Numbered from the stretch's first letter, positions 45,902 to 55,505 are shown. The stretch is 64,000 bases of DNA from Nostoc sp. S4 (GCA_029379225.1 JAQYWR010000018.1:65495-129494); one strand, 5' to 3'. Program-made: numbers and translations. The notes: generated by a model not told the origin, from the letters alone.

Positions 45902-46990
45902 ATGAAGATGGGGCTGAGAGGACGACTATTTTTTTCTCACTTAGTAGTAATGATAGTGGGAGTAGCTAGTCTAGTTATTATCAGCAGAATTTCTTCCCCT
46001 CGGTTGTTTGTCTTGCATTTGGAACGACTGGAAAATCAAGGGTTTGATTTAATTGATGTCCGTACTGAATTGGTGGCAGGATTTGAAATTGCTTGGCAGC
46101 GAAGCACCATTTGGTCAGTTTTAGTCGGTAGTACAGCTGCTGGAGGATTGAGTTACTGGGTGTCTAGAAGGATTATGCGGCGGTTGACCGAGATGGAACA
46201 AATCACCCAAAAATTTGCTGCTGGTCAGATGGATGCACGATTACCGATGTCTGATATTCCAGAACTCAATGGATTAGGTGCTAGTTTCAACCGGATGGCA
46301 GCTAGTTTAGAAGGGGTGGAAGTGCGACGACGAGAAGTGATTGGAGACATGACCCATGAACTACGTACACCGTTAACAGTTGTGCGCGGTTATTTGGAAG
46401 AACTGGCTGATGGGGAAATTGAAGCGTCTCCAGAAATTTATCGACGTTTAGCAAAAGAAACTAGGCGCTTAGAGCGGTTGGTGAATGATTTACAAGAACT
46501 GTCGAAGGCAGAAGCTGGTTATCTGCCTATTAATATACAGCGGATAAATTTGCGCCCGTTGTTAGAGTCGTTAGTAGAAAAATTTACTGACCAGTTGTTG
46601 GAAGATGGACCAGTTCTGTACTTGGAATGTCCGTCTGTACTGCCTCCTGTATTGGCAGATATCGATCGCACAGAACAGGTGTTGGTTAATCTGCTTGGTA
46701 ATGCAGTGCGTTACACTAACGAAGGCTCAATTACTATTGGTGTTGAGCTTGAACCATCTAAACTCTGGATTGCGGTTAAAGATACAGGTATTGGTATCGA
46801 AAGAGAAAATTTGCCCCATGTGTTTGAGCGCTTCTGGCGAGCTGACCAATCGCGCGATCGCCATTCCGGAGGTACTGGTATTGGCTTAACGATTTCCCGG
46901 CGTTTGATTGAATTACAAGGCGGTCAGATTCAAGTAGAAAGCGAGTTCGGAATTGGCAGTACGTTTCGTTTTTTTCTGCCTTTAGCTTGA
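45902..46990 (+). CDS. Membrane sensor histidine kinase, partner of the OmpR-type regulator
   Basis: 362 residues from the ATG at 45902; a GTG at 45887 is in frame. Membrane helix at about 10-28 (LVVMIVGVASLVIISR), short periplasmic part, second helix near 74-92, HAMP linker (SRRIMRRLTEMEQITQKFA), HisKA motif MTHELRTPL, and ATPase motifs NLLGNAVRYT, DTGIGI and GTGIGLTI. The periplasmic loop is only about 45 residues, so it may sense a small ligand or the membrane state. It acts on the regulator encoded just upstream (BaeS/BaeR-like arrangement). Confidence 0.9.
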   Translation: MKMGLRGRLFFSHLVVMIVGVASLVIISRISSPRLFVLHLERLENQGFDLIDVRTELVAGFEIAWQRSTIWSVLVGSTAAGGLSYWVSRRIMRRLTEMEQITQKFAAGQMDARLPMSDIPELNGLGASFNRMAASLEGVEVRRREVIGDMTHELRTPLTVVRGYLEELADGEIEASPEIYRRLAKETRRLERLVNDLQELSKAEAGYLPINIQRINLRPLLESLVEKFTDQLLEDGPVLYLECPSVLPPVLADIDRTEQVLVNLLGNAVRYTNEGSITIGVELEPSKLWIAVKDTGIGIERENLPHVFERFWRADQSRDRHSGGTGIGLTISRRLIELQGGQIQVESEFGIGSTFRFFLPLA

Positions 46991-47614
46991 GTCAAACATA
47001 TGAAATACAAGAAATTGACATCAGCTAGTCACGGCTGTGTCATACCTAATTGCTAGGTTGGAAGTATCTAAAATCTTGATTTTTGAAGACGCGAGATTTG
47101 GATATTGTATAGAAGATAATGCTGATTTTGCATTTTTGATTGTATGCCTAATTTCGTTCTGGCTGCTTTCTTGGTTAGTTTACTCACTATATCTGGTTAC
47201 GCTGCGATCGCCTACTTGTTTCCTCAAAATCGTTCTCCCGATTGAGCAAGTGCCATTGGTATCTTTGGTTGGGTCTTGTTTTTGATTTTTTCTACAACTA
47301 CTGATGATGAAAAAGATGTGTGTATTAGGAAAAAGTGTTAGCGATCGCCACAAACTTTTTCAAGAATTTCACTTAATTGTTTGTCTGAATATTTACTAAA
47401 CTCTCAATTATCAAATTTGTTATTAGTACAGAATATAGAATGCAAAATAGTGTAATAATTCTCTAAAATCAGGCAACAGATTTACACCCCCAAACCTACA
47501 CTAAATCTGACTTTCTTAATTACGAATTGGTATAACTCGCTCCTGATAAAAGTATGTTATAACATTGTACGGATAATGTTTGGTGAATTTCATATCACTT
47601 CAGGAGTACCCAAA
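46991..47614. other. Intergenic region with only small candidate frames
   Basis: 624 bp. An ATG at 47144 opens a 33-codon frame with one hydrophobic stretch (listed separately). The rest is AT-rich with a HIP1 site near 47340. Confidence 0.4.
47144..47245 (+). CDS. Candidate 33-residue single-span membrane peptide
   Basis: ATG at 47144 to TGA at 47243-47245. The product has one likely membrane helix, FVLAAFLVSLLTISGYAAIA, and a short PQNRSPD end, resembling in size the small subunits of photosynthetic complexes, but it matches none that I recognise. There is no clear ribosome binding site, and an overlapping frame is also hydrophobic, so it may be chance. Confidence 0.22.
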   Translation: MPNFVLAAFLVSLLTISGYAAIAYLFPQNRSPD

Positions 47615-47899
47615 GTGAATCAGATAAAATTAAGTTTGACCATTGCTTACTTATTAATGACATGCTATTTTTTGATTAATTGGTTAAGATTTTCCCTACA
47701 TCATCCTACTTCGGCTCCAGAAAATAAATTTTTGTCGGTTGTGATTTTGGTCACAACTATCTTTTGGCCTTTGATGATTTTCATGTCTGGTTTAAAAATA
47801 TTCAAAAATAAGGGAATAGACATTAATAAACTAATTCATATTATTTTAACGATATTCATATTTAGTATTTCTTACTATCTGACTTCTCTTAATAAATAG
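47615..47899 (+). CDS. Small three-helix membrane protein, function unknown
   Basis: 94 residues from the GTG at 47615, chosen because AGGAG lies 8 bases upstream; an ATG at 47576 would add 13 residues. Hydrophobic segments lie at about 6-24 (LTIAYLLMTCYFLINWL), 40-58 (FLSVVILVTTIFWPLMIF) and 72-88 (IHIILTIFIFSISYYL). No polar motif suggests an activity. Isolated between the sensor kinase and the convergent lipoprotein gene. Confidence 0.55.
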   Translation: MNQIKLSLTIAYLLMTCYFLINWLRFSLHHPTSAPENKFLSVVILVTTIFWPLMIFMSGLKIFKNKGIDINKLIHIILTIFIFSISYYLTSLNK

Positions 47900-48080
47900 G
47901 AATTTTGCCAAAAGTTGCTATGATATAACGCCTCTTGATTATATTAATTTAAGTTAGTTACTAAAAAATTGATGATTGCTAAAATAATTTTCAAAGTTCA
48001 TATTTACATTTTGAAAGCTGATTTATGTAAAACATTTTTATTGGATAAAGTTGTAGCTCAGGCGTTATTGAGATATATAA

Positions 48081-48107
48081 AGAGAAGTCCAAGGCTTGGA
48101 CTTCTCT
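48081..48107. terminator. Strong hairpin between convergent genes
   Basis: AGAGAAGTCCAAG and CTTGGACTTCTCT are perfect complements separated by a single G. It lies between the membrane-protein gene (ends 47899) and the lipoprotein gene (ends 48170) and can stop both transcripts. Confidence 0.7.
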
Positions 48108-48169
48108 GCACAAAATAGTACCTAACTTTAGTTGTTAGGCAGTCTGTTTTTCAATTTGGAATTTATTTA

Positions 48170-49042
48170 CTAACGGCGTCTACCCGTACCAAATGAGCGA
48201 CTGCCCGAAGAACGTCGGTTAGTGCCAAAACTACTGCCAGAATTGCGTTTGGTAGTACTAGATCTGCCAGAGGGTCGCAAGTCACTACCGCCAAAGCCAG
48301 AACCAGAGGGACGGCTATTACGTGTTGTAGGACGTGGTGTATTGCGTATATTTGAACTACCAGGGTATGACCTTCTAATCGTCCCTGTACTGCGGAAAGC
48401 AGTGCGATTTCTCACTGCTGCGGGTGGTTCGTTATAGCGAGTTCGATAGCTTTGAACTGCTTGGTCATAACTACCGCCATATCCACCGTAACCAAGCAGT
48501 CCTCCTGATTGATAGACAGGGGGCACATAGTACTGGGGTCTAAATAACAGACTACCAATAGCTTGACCCGCCAAACTACCTGCAACAGACCCAGCAAACG
48601 GTGACCAGAAGCTATTTTGTTGACGGACTACAACCGTCTCTTGTCTTCCTGTTTCGGGGTTAGTTCTGTTCTCAGTAACATTGTGGACGTAGGCAATTTT
48701 AAAATCTTCTGTGAGATATAAACTTGGCTGTCCATTTTCTACTTTCAGATAAGTTTTTTTACCTTGCTTAATTTCGTCATCAGTTAGCCGTGCCATTTGC
48801 AAATTTTCAGTTGCAAAGGTTGGGGGTGTGTTATTGAGTAAAAACAGGCTGTACTGCCCAGTTGCATCGTCATAGGTAACTTGTTGGATTTGATACTGTC
48901 CATCACTTAATCTGGTGGCAGTCGAGGTTTGGCTAACATTCCTAGCTGGAGGATTAGCTTGCTCTCGCCCTCCGCAAGCTACAGTTGTCAGACACAAACT
49001 CAGGGCTAAAAAAACGACTGTAAATTTACGTACTATGGTCAT
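48170..49042 (-). CDS. Secreted lipoprotein with Gly/Ser/Arg-rich tail
   Basis: 290 residues. Signal peptide with lipobox TTVAC (Cys23). Residues 40-140 form a beta-rich domain (LSDGQYQIQQVTYDDATGQY, KKTYLKVENGQPSLYLTEDF). A Gly-rich segment SVAGSLAGQAIGSLLF follows, then Tyr/Gly repeats and a very basic Arg/Ser/Gly tail (from about 220). The family is conserved in cyanobacteria without a known role. It is 76 bp downstream of the DUF1517-type gene on the same strand, so the two may be co-expressed. Confidence 0.65.
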   Translation of the reverse strand: MTIVRKFTVVFLALSLCLTTVACGGREQANPPARNVSQTSTATRLSDGQYQIQQVTYDDATGQYSLFLLNNTPPTFATENLQMARLTDDEIKQGKKTYLKVENGQPSLYLTEDFKIAYVHNVTENRTNPETGRQETVVVRQQNSFWSPFAGSVAGSLAGQAIGSLLFRPQYYVPPVYQSGGLLGYGGYGGSYDQAVQSYRTRYNEPPAAVRNRTAFRSTGTIRRSYPGSSNIRNTPRPTTRNSRPSGSGFGGSDLRPSGRSSTTKRNSGSSFGTNRRSSGSRSFGTGRRR

Positions 49043-49118
49043 GATCGTTGGATTATTGTCCTATCTCTGAGCTTAACAATTACTTGATGTGAGCAGTAAG
49101 TAGGGACTACCCAACATA

Positions 49119-49712
49119 TTACAAAGGAACCAACTCAGGATAATATTCCAACAGTTGATCGCTAGTCAGTTGATCGCCTAACTGTGCTGGCGAAAAATGT
49201 ACTTGCACTGCCCGTAGTTTACGTTTGTAATGCAAATTGATTAAGGCTTTCAATCCTTCCTTAATTGCCTGAACGGTAGAAAAATCGGTTTCCAATTCTG
49301 GTACTTCTCCTTCATAAGCTACTGTAATCATCACAATGACGTTGCGAGTTACAGGTGCAGATAAAGGTTCGTTAAATCCAGAGTCAGAACTGTAATCTGG
49401 TTCGCTGAGATATCTTTGGGCGGAGTCAGTAAATAATTCATTGATGTAATCTCCCGCTTCGCCTTCATCCCAAAATACATCTCCTTCATTGGCAGCAGAA
49501 AGCCAATACTCATCGTATTGCAAAAGAGTTTGAGACAGTTCTACCAATGCTTCTCCCAAAACTTCTAAGTCGCCATCAGCATCGATCGCATCCCGACCAG
49601 CACTATTTAATACTCCTAAAATTGGTGCTACCTCACCTCCCCCTAAGTGTAGAAACAGGCGAAAGACTACATAGCGAGTCCGACCAATCATTCTATTAAA
49701 TGAATCGCGCAT
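49119..49712 (-). CDS. DUF1517-type protein
   Basis: 197 residues, acidic, no signal peptide. The C-terminal half, VIVMITVAYEGEVPELETDF ... QVHFSPAQLGDQLTSDQLLEYYPELVPL, follows the end of DUF1517 proteins, whose members end the same way with a (L/T)SSDEL..YPEL motif. The N-terminal half, with GVLNSAGRDAIDADGDLEVL, has no recognised motif. Function unknown. It lies between the pentapeptide gene and the lipoprotein gene, all leftward. Confidence 0.6.
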   Translation of the reverse strand: MRDSFNRMIGRTRYVVFRLFLHLGGGEVAPILGVLNSAGRDAIDADGDLEVLGEALVELSQTLLQYDEYWLSAANEGDVFWDEGEAGDYINELFTDSAQRYLSEPDYSSDSGFNEPLSAPVTRNVIVMITVAYEGEVPELETDFSTVQAIKEGLKALINLHYKRKLRAVQVHFSPAQLGDQLTSDQLLEYYPELVPL

Positions 49713-49734
49713 TTTTCCTCCAATTTTTTATTGG

Positions 49735-49815
49735 TCATTGGGCATTAGTTATTGGTCATTTGTCCAATAATACTTAATATCCCATGTACCATGCTCCATG
49801 CCCAATAACTAATGA
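49735..49815. repeat. Inverted repeat of the TTATTGGTCATT type
   Basis: ATTGGGCATTAGTTATTGG (about 49737-49755) is complementary to CCAATAACTAATG (about 49802-49814) with CATGCC inside. A related motif (TTAGTTATTAGTCATTGGTCATT) sits after 56600. This is a dispersed intergenic repeat. Confidence 0.5.
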
Positions 49816-51383
49816 CTAATATAGTGAAACCCTTTGACAAAATCTATAACCATATTTAACGAAGGTAATATATATTTGGTTGATTCGCTAGAGAGGTCAT
49901 CAAAAACTGAAGGATTAATAGAAGACCGATTAATAAATCTTTTTCCAAAGCTGGGATTGTCATGCACAATCAAAGTCTGAGCGCTGGAATTTGTTAAAAT
50001 TATTTGGGTTGGAGCTTTACAAAAATTTAACTTGGCAGCTACTTCGATATTTTTTTTCATTTCTTTGATGATTGTAGCTTTATTGATAACTTGCTCTAGA
50101 AGCATATTTAATTGTTTGAGCATATACGGCGACTTGAGAAATGTTAAATCTGGATTTTGAACAACTTCAGTGTTAATCATTTCCACCATTTGAGAAATAT
50201 TTTTTTGGGTAGATACCGCATCTAAAAAGGGAAGGATTGCAATATAAGCAGTGGGAAATAATGCTTCGTCGCTATCTACACGAAAGGTGAAAATAGTCCG
50301 ACGACGCCCACTTTCCATGCTTGGAGGTTGTTTTAGTCCCCGGTATTCCTGAGCAATTTGGTAGTAAGCGCCAGCAAGAGCAAAGTTAGCTTCGTGTTCT
50401 AGAGCTGCATCAACAATAATCCGAATTGTTGGCGGTGTTTCATTAAAAAAATCTCGCGAATCTTCGGAATGGAATTTTTGGATAATTGAGCGATCGCCAC
50501 TGGGGCTAAGGTCAACCCATTCACAAGTCATACCTTCGGTTTTTAAACCAAATCTGGAGGTGGCGTAAAGTTTTGCACCGGTTAAAGTTGCACCGGTTAA
50601 GTCAGCACCAATCCATTCTGCTCTAATCAATTTGGCTTGAGTTAAATTCGCATGTACTAAACTGGTATTCGTTAAATTGGCATTGCTTAAATCTGCACCA
50701 ATTAAATTTGCGCCGCTCAATTTTGCTCCGCTCAAATCTGCCCACCGGAGATTCGCCCCGCTCAAATCTGCCCACCGGAGGTTCGCCCCGCTCAAATCTG
50801 CACCGCTGAGGTTAGCATGGGTGAGATTTGCCTGTCTGAGTTCGGCATCTCGCAAATTTGCGCCGGTAATATCAGAACGACTCAAATCAGTAGCGTTTAA
50901 GTTAGCCATTTCTAAGTTAGCTCCTGTGAGAAAAGCACCTCTCAAAACAGCTTCACTCAAGTTAGTATTACGGAGATTGGTTTGGCGCAGAGTCCCCTCT
51001 CGCAGATCGGCACTGGTGAGGTTAGCCTCGAATAAATCGGCACGACTAAGGTCAGCGCGAATTAACTCGGCGCGGATCAGCGAAGCTCCCCTGAGTTGAG
51101 CGCGACTGAGATCTGCTCGAATTAAATTCGCTACGTTGAGACTGGCGTTGTTCAGGATGGCGCTACATAGATTTACACCACTCAATCTTGCTACATTCAA
51201 TTTGGCATTGCTCAAGTTAGCTTCACTGAGATTTGCACCACTGAAATTAACTACACTTAAATTAGCATTGCTCAGATTCACGCCACTGAGTTTAGCCCCG
51301 CTCAGATTGGCTTCAGAGAGTTCAATTCCACTAAAGTTTAAGACTCCTACCGCGTATTGTTCCAGCAATTCCTCTACACTCAT
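49809..51383 (-). CDS. Pentapeptide-repeat protein with a distinct C-terminal domain
   Basis: 524 residues from the ATG at 51383, chosen because GAGG lies eight bases upstream; a start at 51455 would overlap the tyrA start. Residues 18-275 are pentapeptide repeats (A(D/N)LSG type: LSGANL, LSRADL), forming a right-handed quadrilateral beta-helix. The last 215 residues (from about 300) have a separate alpha/beta domain: TPPTIRIIVDAALEHEANFALAGAYYQIA and a TFRVDSDEALFPTAY segment that resembles no family I know. Two exact 30-bp repeats lie in the gene at 50731-50790. Divergent from tyrA with 71 bp between. Confidence 0.8.
   Translation of the reverse strand: MSVEELLEQYAVGVLNFSGIELSEANLSGAKLSGVNLSNANLSVVNFSGANLSEANLSNAKLNVARLSGVNLCSAILNNASLNVANLIRADLSRAQLRGASLIRAELIRADLSRADLFEANLTSADLREGTLRQTNLRNTNLSEAVLRGAFLTGANLEMANLNATDLSRSDITGANLRDAELRQANLTHANLSGADLSGANLRWADLSGANLRWADLSGAKLSGANLIGADLSNANLTNTSLVHANLTQAKLIRAEWIGADLTGATLTGAKLYATSRFGLKTEGMTCEWVDLSPSGDRSIIQKFHSEDSRDFFNETPPTIRIIVDAALEHEANFALAGAYYQIAQEYRGLKQPPSMESGRRRTIFTFRVDSDEALFPTAYIAILPFLDAVSTQKNISQMVEMINTEVVQNPDLTFLKSPYMLKQLNMLLEQVINKATIIKEMKKNIEVAAKLNFCKAPTQIILTNSSAQTLIVHDNPSFGKRFINRSSINPSVFDDLSSESTKYILPSLNMVIDFVKGFHYISH
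50731..50790 (-). repeat. 30-bp tandem repeat in the pentapeptide gene
   Basis: Two adjacent 30-bp units starting CTCAAATCTGCCCACCGGAG differ by one base. They encode two LRWADLSGAN pentapeptide pairs, a sign of recent expansion of the beta-helix. Confidence 0.85.
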
Positions 51384-51454
51384 TGATGCTACCTCTGGGA
51401 TGCCAACTTTATATAGTTGTAAAGTCGTAAAAAATGAAATGTCAAAATTAAGCA

Positions 51455-52294
51455 ATGAATATTGGAATTTTTGGACTGGGATTGATTGGCGGATCTTTGG
51501 GTTTCGATTTGCGATCGCAAGGACATCATATCTTGGGAGTTAGTCGCCGTGAATCCACCTGCCAAAAGGCAGTCACCCTTGGCAGTGTCGATCGCGCATC
51601 AATCGAACTGAGCTTGTTGGCAGAAGCAGAAGTTGTATTTATTTGTACGCCTTTAGCACTTATTGTGCCCCAATTTACACAATTAATTCCTTATTTGTCT
51701 TCCACTACAGTTGTGACTGATGTCGGTTCGGCGAAAGCGCAAATAGTCAAAGCTATTTCTCCGCTTTGGGATAATTTTATCGGTGGTCATCCAATGGCGG
51801 GAACAGCAGATAGTGGGATAGAAGCTGCACAGCGGCATTTATTTGTTGGTAAACCTTATGTACTAACACCCTTAACCACAACACCAACTACTGCAATCAC
51901 AATTGTCGAAGAAATTGTGCGATCGCTGGGGACGAATATCTACCATTGTGAACCAGAACAACATGACAGGGCTGTGAGTTGGATTTCTCATTTACCTGTG
52001 ATGGTCAGTTCTTCGTTGATTGCTGCTTGTTTGAGTGAAACTGACCCAGAGGTTCTGCAATTAGCCCAAAAGCTAGCTAGTTCAGGTTTTCGGGATACCA
52101 GCCGTGTGGGTGGTGGGAATCCAGAGTTGGGGGTCGCGATGGCACGCTATAATCGCCAAGCACTGCTGTTGTCGCTGCATCAGTATCGCCACAATCTCGA
52201 CGAGTTGACTAACTTAATTGAGCAGGAAAATTGGGCAGTTTTAGAGTCAAAGTTTAAATCAATGCAACAGGCACGACCTAATTTTGTTGAGTAG
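51455..52294 (+). CDS. tyrA: Prephenate/arogenate dehydrogenase
   Basis: 279 residues. The nucleotide-binding motif is IGIFGLGLIGGSLG (3-16), followed by VFICTPL, VTDVGSAKA and GGHPMAGTADSG, all typical of TyrA. The DRAVSWISHLPVMVSSSL helix is part of the dimer/active-site region. In cyanobacteria this enzyme is usually an arogenate dehydrogenase using NADP to make tyrosine. The gene overlaps no other real gene; it runs divergent from the pentapeptide protein. Confidence 0.92.
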   Translation: MNIGIFGLGLIGGSLGFDLRSQGHHILGVSRRESTCQKAVTLGSVDRASIELSLLAEAEVVFICTPLALIVPQFTQLIPYLSSTTVVTDVGSAKAQIVKAISPLWDNFIGGHPMAGTADSGIEAAQRHLFVGKPYVLTPLTTTPTTAITIVEEIVRSLGTNIYHCEPEQHDRAVSWISHLPVMVSSSLIAACLSETDPEVLQLAQKLASSGFRDTSRVGGGNPELGVAMARYNRQALLLSLHQYRHNLDELTNLIEQENWAVLESKFKSMQQARPNFVE

Positions 52295-52416
52295 TGGTAA
52301 TAGAGTACGTTACGCTATTGATAACGCACTCATTACTACATTTGGTAAATTAATTGCTGATTTGTTGTGAATGCTTTTTCAAATAGTTGATTTCTGTAAA
52401 TTTTTCAAAATAAACA

Positions 52417-52704
52417 ATGGTAGAACGCCCAATCAAAAAATCAGAACGTCAGTCCCAACCAAGTACTGACAACAATTTGGAAAATTTGGATTCCATACCT
52501 CCTGTTGAATCCAAACCTAAAAGCTCAAAACCAGATCGTAATCGCTCGTCTGGTAAAGGAAAAAAAGGCTCCTTTGCAGATGAAAACAAACAACCTGTTA
52601 ATCCGGCGCTAATGCGCGGGCCAAAACCTGTTAGACCCCCAGCCAAAGTTAAAACAGAAGTTGAAACTGAATCTGAGCCTAGCTCTGAGGAGTCTGAAGA
52701 TTAA
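52417..52704 (+). CDS. Small disordered protein, conserved-looking
   Basis: 95 residues with almost no hydrophobic core: basic/Pro-rich first part (KSSKPDRNRSSGKGKKGSF), the motif NPALMRGPKPVRPPAK, then an acidic tail (ESEPSSEESED). Such short, charged proteins with an NPALMRGPKP-like motif recur in cyanobacteria without known function. It lies 122 bp behind tyrA in the same direction. Confidence 0.55.
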   Translation: MVERPIKKSERQSQPSTDNNLENLDSIPPVESKPKSSKPDRNRSSGKGKKGSFADENKQPVNPALMRGPKPVRPPAKVKTEVETESEPSSEESED

Positions 52705-53262
52705 TACCAATTCTCTGTAACGATGCACTAAATAAAATATTGCCACTTTACGCCTTACGCCTCTGCGTGAGCTTAATTAGCTAAAATATTAAGTGCAGCT
52801 TCATTAAGAAATGGTATAACTTCTTGCACAAGTCTTTATCACCAGAAAGACAGTTATCTAGAAGGCAGAAGGTAGCTATGTTTACAGGTTTTTTAGCGTG
52901 GAAATATAACTACCTTCATGACGAATTATAATTGAGAATTCGGAAGTCAGAATAGTTGAAAATCGAATAAATTATGATTATTTAATTTACTAGATATATT
53001 AGATTTTTAAGCAATTGAGACTATAATTTTGAGTTTTAAACTTAAATACACTAAGGTATGATGCTCAAGAATTGTATAAATATATACTTACTATTGAAGG
53101 TATTGAGTATCTATTATTGAATGCGAGCAAATAATTTGAAAAATGATTGAGAATATATAGATTGCAAAAATCTAGATTCAAAAATTTATTTCTAGTCTAA
53201 AAGTTCAACTCAGATAATTAATACTTTATTTTTATTATTATGAATATTCATGAATAAAAATT
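52705..53262. other. AT-rich intergenic region, no gene seen
   Basis: 558 bp with very low GC and many short stops in all frames. It begins with a GC-richer stretch (TTACGCCTCTGCGTGAGC, near 52753) of a dispersed type. It serves as the upstream region of the next sensor kinase. Confidence 0.45.
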
Positions 53263-54360
53263 ATGTTAAGTCAATTATTGACGATTAAAAAAGCACTGAA
53301 TAAGCGTAGTGAGACATATTTGTTAATAGCGATCGCCTTTGCTATAGTCATAGTTTTAGAATACATAACACCACCTGAGTACGTATTTGGTTACCTCTAC
53401 ACAGGGACGATTTTGTTAGCAGATTCTCGATTAAATCAAAGAGCAGTATTCGGTGTCACCCTTGCAGCTACAGGATTAACATTATTAAATTTGTTTGTCC
53501 CAGGAGGAGAAATGATTAATCTTCCAACATTGGCAAACAGATTAATTGCAGTCGTTGCACTCGTGGTAACTGCAACTTTAAGCGAACGCAACCGCTACAA
53601 CAAAGAAGCGATCGCTTATACTCAAGCACAATTACGCTCCCAAGAACAACTAGCTGCAATGCGTGAAGATTTTATTTCTACCCTCACTCATGATTTGAAA
53701 ACACCCCTATTAGGAGCAATTGAAACCCTACAATATTTTCAAAATGAGCAATTTGGTCAAGTCACATCAATGCAATCAAAAGTATTGCAAACAATGGCTC
53801 GTAGTCATCGCAGCACACTGCAATTAGTCCAAACTCTTTTAGATGTCTACCGCAATGATGCCGAAGGGCTGAAACTACAGATATCGCCTGTTAACTTAGT
53901 AACTGTGGCAGAAGAGATAATAGCCACCCTAACAGAACTAGCAAAAACACGTCAGGTTTATATTTCTCTGCACTATGGCGAATCAGACTTTCGCAGCTTT
54001 GTTTGGGTAAATGGTGATTCTTTGCAACTGGGGCGAGTTTTCACCAATCTATTGAGTAATGGCATTAACCATACTCCTCGTGGCGGTAAAGTGGAAGTAG
54101 TACTTGAAAGTTATTCTAGCGAGCAAGTGGTGAAAATACTCGATACTGGTTCCGGCTTTAACGAAGCAGAGTTACCCCACTTATTTGAAAGATTTTATCA
54201 AGGACATAGCGATCGCCATCTATTAGGATCGGGACTAGGGCTTTATTTAACCAGGCAAATAATTACAGCTCATGGAGGTACAATTTGGGCAGAAAATCGC
54301 TCACCACGAGGTGCAGTGTTTGGTTTCCGACTTCCTACCTGTCCGCCACCAGGGAGATGA
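53263..54360 (+). CDS. Membrane sensor histidine kinase
   Basis: 365 residues. The N-terminal 110 residues hold several hydrophobic segments (LLIAIAFAIVIVLEYITPP, VFGVTLAATGLTLLNLFV, LIAVVALVVTATLS), similar to small membrane sensor modules. A short coiled linker leads to the HisKA motif STLTHDLKTPL and the ATPase domain (NLLSNGINHT, DTGSGF, GSGLGLYL). A NarL-type regulator gene follows 169 bp later and is the likely partner. DUF4118-like membrane sensors of this layout are common in cyanobacteria. Confidence 0.87.
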   Translation: MLSQLLTIKKALNKRSETYLLIAIAFAIVIVLEYITPPEYVFGYLYTGTILLADSRLNQRAVFGVTLAATGLTLLNLFVPGGEMINLPTLANRLIAVVALVVTATLSERNRYNKEAIAYTQAQLRSQEQLAAMREDFISTLTHDLKTPLLGAIETLQYFQNEQFGQVTSMQSKVLQTMARSHRSTLQLVQTLLDVYRNDAEGLKLQISPVNLVTVAEEIIATLTELAKTRQVYISLHYGESDFRSFVWVNGDSLQLGRVFTNLLSNGINHTPRGGKVEVVLESYSSEQVVKILDTGSGFNEAELPHLFERFYQGHSDRHLLGSGLGLYLTRQIITAHGGTIWAENRSPRGAVFGFRLPTCPPPGR

Positions 54361-54529
54361 GGAGATGAGGAAGATGGGGAGACAATGACCAATGATATTA
54401 TGTCCGGTTGAAGACTTATCATTTAGAAGGCAGGGGAGCAGTTCTTGCTGGGGGAAAGAGGCTTTTGGGATTTTTGCACAAATGCGGTAATTATAAGTGA
54501 TTAGCCGGACATGATATGACAAATGACAA

Positions 54530-55204
54530 ATGACCAAAATCTTACTCGTTGAAGATGATGAATTATTTCGGCTTGGTTTACGGATGCGGTTGCAACAAGA
54601 AACTACTTTAGAAATTGTTGCAGAGGCAGAAGATGGAGAACAAGCTGTAGAATTAGCCAATCACTATGCTCTGGATTTAGTTTTATTGGATATTGGTCTA
54701 CCAGGAATTGGCGGGATTGAGGCTTGCCGGCAAATCAAGCAAAAGCATCCGACTTTACCAATTCTTGTTTTAACATCTCGTTCCGAAAAACCCCTGATTT
54801 CACGGTTAATTGCTGCTGGCGCACAAGGTTACTGCCTCAAAGGTATTCCCGCTGATTCTCTGATATTAGCAGTGCGCTCGGTTGCAGCTGGGGCTTCTTG
54901 GTGGGATCAAACGGCAACAACAGAAATTAGAGCAGCTTTTGAGGGTAATTCTACGGCAGTGCTACCTATAAAAACTGACGAACCCGGAGAAAATCCCTTA
55001 ACAAAGCGCGAACAAGAAATTTTAGCACTAGTAGCAGCTGGCAAAAGCAATCAAGAAATTGCTGAAATTCTCTACATTGCCCCTGGTACAGTGCGGGTTC
55101 ATGTCCATGCAATTTTGCAAAAACTAGAAGTACGCGATCGCACTCAAGCCGCAGTCTTAGCTATCCAAAAAGGATTAGTCGCACCAGAATTGTTAATTAA
55201 TTAA
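54530..55204 (+). CDS. NarL/LuxR-family response regulator
   Basis: 224 residues. The receiver has VEDDELFRLG at the start, the phospho-acceptor Asp in LVLLDIGLPG and Lys in YCLKGIPADS. The C-terminal helix-turn-helix is LTKREQEILALVAAGKSNQEI through VHVHAILQKLEVRDRTQA, of the LuxR type, which binds DNA as a dimer. It pairs with the sensor kinase encoded upstream. Confidence 0.92.
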   Translation: MTKILLVEDDELFRLGLRMRLQQETTLEIVAEAEDGEQAVELANHYALDLVLLDIGLPGIGGIEACRQIKQKHPTLPILVLTSRSEKPLISRLIAAGAQGYCLKGIPADSLILAVRSVAAGASWWDQTATTEIRAAFEGNSTAVLPIKTDEPGENPLTKREQEILALVAAGKSNQEIAEILYIAPGTVRVHVHAILQKLEVRDRTQAAVLAIQKGLVAPELLIN

Positions 55205-55505
55205 ATTCATTTACATCGGGCTAGATGCTCAAGCGCATTTAAGTGTAAATACAGTTGCTTTTGCGTTTAAATGAGTATAGCTTGCTATTAAACTCTGAGT
55301 TTTTCTGGGGCATATTTAGTTAAAAAAAGATGAAAAATATTGCGATTTTATCCCAATTAAGAATAGATTTTATTATCAATTAAAATTTTGAGATAGAAGT
55401 GAGTAGCTCAACATTTAATACATATATAGATTAAAACTTGTAAAACATTTATTATTTTAAAATGATGAATAACTTTTTTGAGTAAAGTTTTTGAGGGCAT
55501 ATTTA
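55205..55505. other. AT-rich intergenic region, no gene seen
   Basis: About 300 bp. GCATTTAAGTG and a loosely complementary CGTTTAAATG near 55230-55275 may form the terminator of the regulator gene; the rest is featureless. Confidence 0.4.

Noticed and set aside
47037..47285. 82-residue frame in the gap after the sensor kinase
   Set aside because: No ribosome binding site, no family pattern, and composition like its surroundings.
48222..48437. 71-residue frame opposite the lipoprotein tail
   Set aside because: Antisense shadow of the Arg/Ser/Gly-rich tail with no start signal.
50677..51099. Frame on the + strand opposite the pentapeptide repeats
   Set aside because: A mirror of the periodic repeat DNA (LKSAPI-like pattern); the pentapeptide reading on the minus strand is clearly the real one.
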